A DNA stretch of 14,797 nt from a bacterium (GTDB taxonomy: Bacteria; Vulcanimicrobiota; Vulcanimicrobiia; Vulcanimicrobiales; Vulcanimicrobiaceae): assembly GCA_021807065.1 (NCBI GenBank), contig JAKAPO010000027.1:1-14797 (forward strand), written 5' to 3'. Made by a program: the position numbers and the translations under genes. Within the stretch, counting starts at the first letter, position 1. The number at the start of each line of letters is the position of its first letter. This document shows positions 13,905 through 14,797 of this stretch, piece by piece. The notes under the pieces were generated by a model, which saw only the letters and a list, made by a program, of their open reading frames with translations, did not search any database and was not told the DNA's origin.

Positions 13905-14609
13905 GCCGGCCGTCGAAGGCTCGCTCTCATCCTCCACCGTCGTAACGCGTCCGCCGGACTCGCGTATCAACAACGTTCCCGCGGCAACGTCCCAGGCGCT
14001 CAAACCAAATTCCCAAAAACCGTCAAAGCGTCCGCATGCAACGTATGCGAGGTCCAGCGCCGCCGAGCCGTCGCGCCGAACGGCCTGCGCGCGGTTCGAG
14101 ACTGCGGCGAACTGCTTGCCGTTGCGCTCGTAGTGCGCCGGATGGAAACCGGTGCACGTCATTGCGTCTGCGACTCTTTCGATGCTCGACACGCGCAGCG
14201 GCAACTCGCCCAGACGCGCGCCTGACCCTCGTTCGGCGGCAAAACACTCGCCCATGAGCGGAGCGTACACGACGCCGGCGATCAGCTCGCCGGCTCGCTC
14301 GTACGCGATCGAGACGCAAAAGAGCGGGTAGCCGTGTGCAAAGTTCGTCGTACCGTCGAGCGGATCGACGATCCATCGCTCCTCATCGCTACCGGCATGC
14401 ACCCCGCTCTCCTCGGTGAGAATCGTGGCGGACGGATGGGCGGCGCGCAGCCGTTTGACGATGAGCGCTTCGCTCGCATCATCCGCCAAAGTAACGATGT
14501 CGGCTCGCTCGCGTTTCTCGCGAATTGCAAGTGGTTCGCGTAGATGGCCCCGCAACAGCTCGCCGGCTTCTCTTGCTACATCCAGAGCGAGCGTCAGTAC
14601 ATCGGTCAC
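13842..14609 (-). CDS. Inositol monophosphatase family protein
   Basis: The 255-residue protein has the IMPase metal-site motifs: TEESG (65-69), WIVDPLDGTTNFAHGYP (79-95, with Asp82 and Asp85) and SAWDVAAGTLLIRESGG (204-220, with Asp207). Members remove phosphate from inositol-1-phosphate or related sugar phosphates using Mg2+; bacterial ones may also act on PAP, NADP or histidinol phosphate, so the substrate is open. GTG 14609 gives the usual N-terminus (DVLTLALDVAREAGELLR) and length. The frame is open further upstream but offers no ATG. The last 21 codons are antisense to the end of the PLP gene. It is divergent from the M-box leader. Confidence 0.92.
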   Translation of the reverse strand: MTDVLTLALDVAREAGELLRGHLREPLAIREKRERADIVTLADDASEALIVKRLRAAHPSATILTEESGVHAGSDEERWIVDPLDGTTNFAHGYPLFCVSIAYERAGELIAGVVYAPLMGECFAAERGSGARLGELPLRVSSIERVADAMTCTGFHPAHYERNGKQFAAVSNRAQAVRRDGSAALDLAYVACGRFDGFWEFGLSAWDVAAGTLLIRESGGRVTTVEDESEPSTAGSILATNGRLHDELRSVLLTA

Positions 14610-14677
14610 AGCCGGCGTATTGGCACCGGCACTTGAGGCGGCCTTCTCTCAGCGAACCTCAGCTTGACCGCAAAGGA

Positions 14678-14683
14678 TATACT
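14678..14683 (+). promoter_or_regulatory. Candidate -10 box for the M-box transcript
   Basis: TATACT matches the -10 consensus in 5 of 6 positions and would start transcription near 14690, just before the first stem of the riboswitch. The -35 region is weak: a good TTGACC at 14664-14669 lies only 8 bases away, which is too close, and at normal spacing only AACCTC (14655-14660) is available. Confidence 0.4.
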
Positions 14684-14691
14684 AATGATGG

Positions 14692-14797
14692 ATACCTCGC
14701 TAGGTGAGGCGTCCACGCCATACACAAGCCGCTGCCCGGAAACGTCGAGAGACGCCAATCGGGTAGACCAGGCTCCGCCGAAAACAAGGCGATGCCT
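14692..14797 (+). promoter_or_regulatory. M-box (ykoK leader) Mg2+ riboswitch, 3' end outside window
   Basis: The conserved M-box blocks appear in order: ACCTCGCTAGGTGAGGC (14694-14710), GCTGCCCGGAAACGTCGAGA (14731-14750) running on as GACGCCAATCGGGT (14751-14764), then an ACAAGGCGATGC block (14784-14795). These are the ykoK leader blocks that bind several Mg2+ ions and change fold at high Mg2+ to shut off a downstream gene, usually an Mg2+ transporter such as MgtE (in some lineages other metal transporters). The 3' part, the expression platform and the controlled gene lie beyond the window on the plus strand. It is transcribed away from the IMPase gene, whose product needs Mg2+; that link may be coincidence. 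Confidence 0.92.

Noticed and set aside
1..14797. CRISPR arrays, toxin-antitoxin pairs or retron-like elements
   Set aside because: No regularly spaced repeats, no paired small toxin/antitoxin genes and no reverse transcriptase were found on either strand.

Overview
The window comes from a high-GC bacterial chromosome. Many starts are GTG or TTG, genes are packed with 4-bp ATGA/GTGA overlaps, and the GC-rich third positions create long empty frames on the opposite strands. A lipoprotein, a barrel-like exported protein and cytochrome bd point to an aerobic or microaerobic bacterium, probably diderm. The sequence does not fix a phylum; an uncultured lineage such as Eremiobacterota is only a guess.

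Left part (1-3074) is accessory and decaying. A tRNA-Ser(UGA) gene sits between two tyrosine-recombinase genes that both read towards it. The left one is cut by the window edge. The right one has lost most of its middle and follows an unknown gene with an ATGA overlap. Next come a small membrane protein and a secreted protein of unknown function, then about 790 bp of debris holding the start of a DUF3052-type gene and a slice of an IS3-family transposase.

Centre (3075-8344) deals largely with oxygen, membranes and metal. It holds a fatty-acid desaturase (+), then cydA-cydB (-) for a short-Q-loop cytochrome bd oxidase. Directly upstream of cydA on the same strand lie two truncated genes: the end of an SGNH/GDSL hydrolase whose catalytic His is replaced, and the C-terminal part of a sulfide:quinone-oxidoreductase-like flavoprotein. 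A small secreted protein and a bacterial metallothionein converge 7 bp apart.

Right part (8653-14797) looks like intact core genome. A minus-strand operon encodes a lipoprotein, a barrel-like exported protein and a 777-residue fusion of an MFS transporter with a PlsC-like acyltransferase; this is the best candidate for an undescribed envelope-lipid system. Divergent from it are a DUF962/Mpo1-like protein and a kynureninase-like PLP enzyme. The PLP gene overlaps an inositol-monophosphatase gene tail-to-tail by 63 bp. The right end carries an M-box (ykoK) magnesium riboswitch whose controlled gene lies outside the window.
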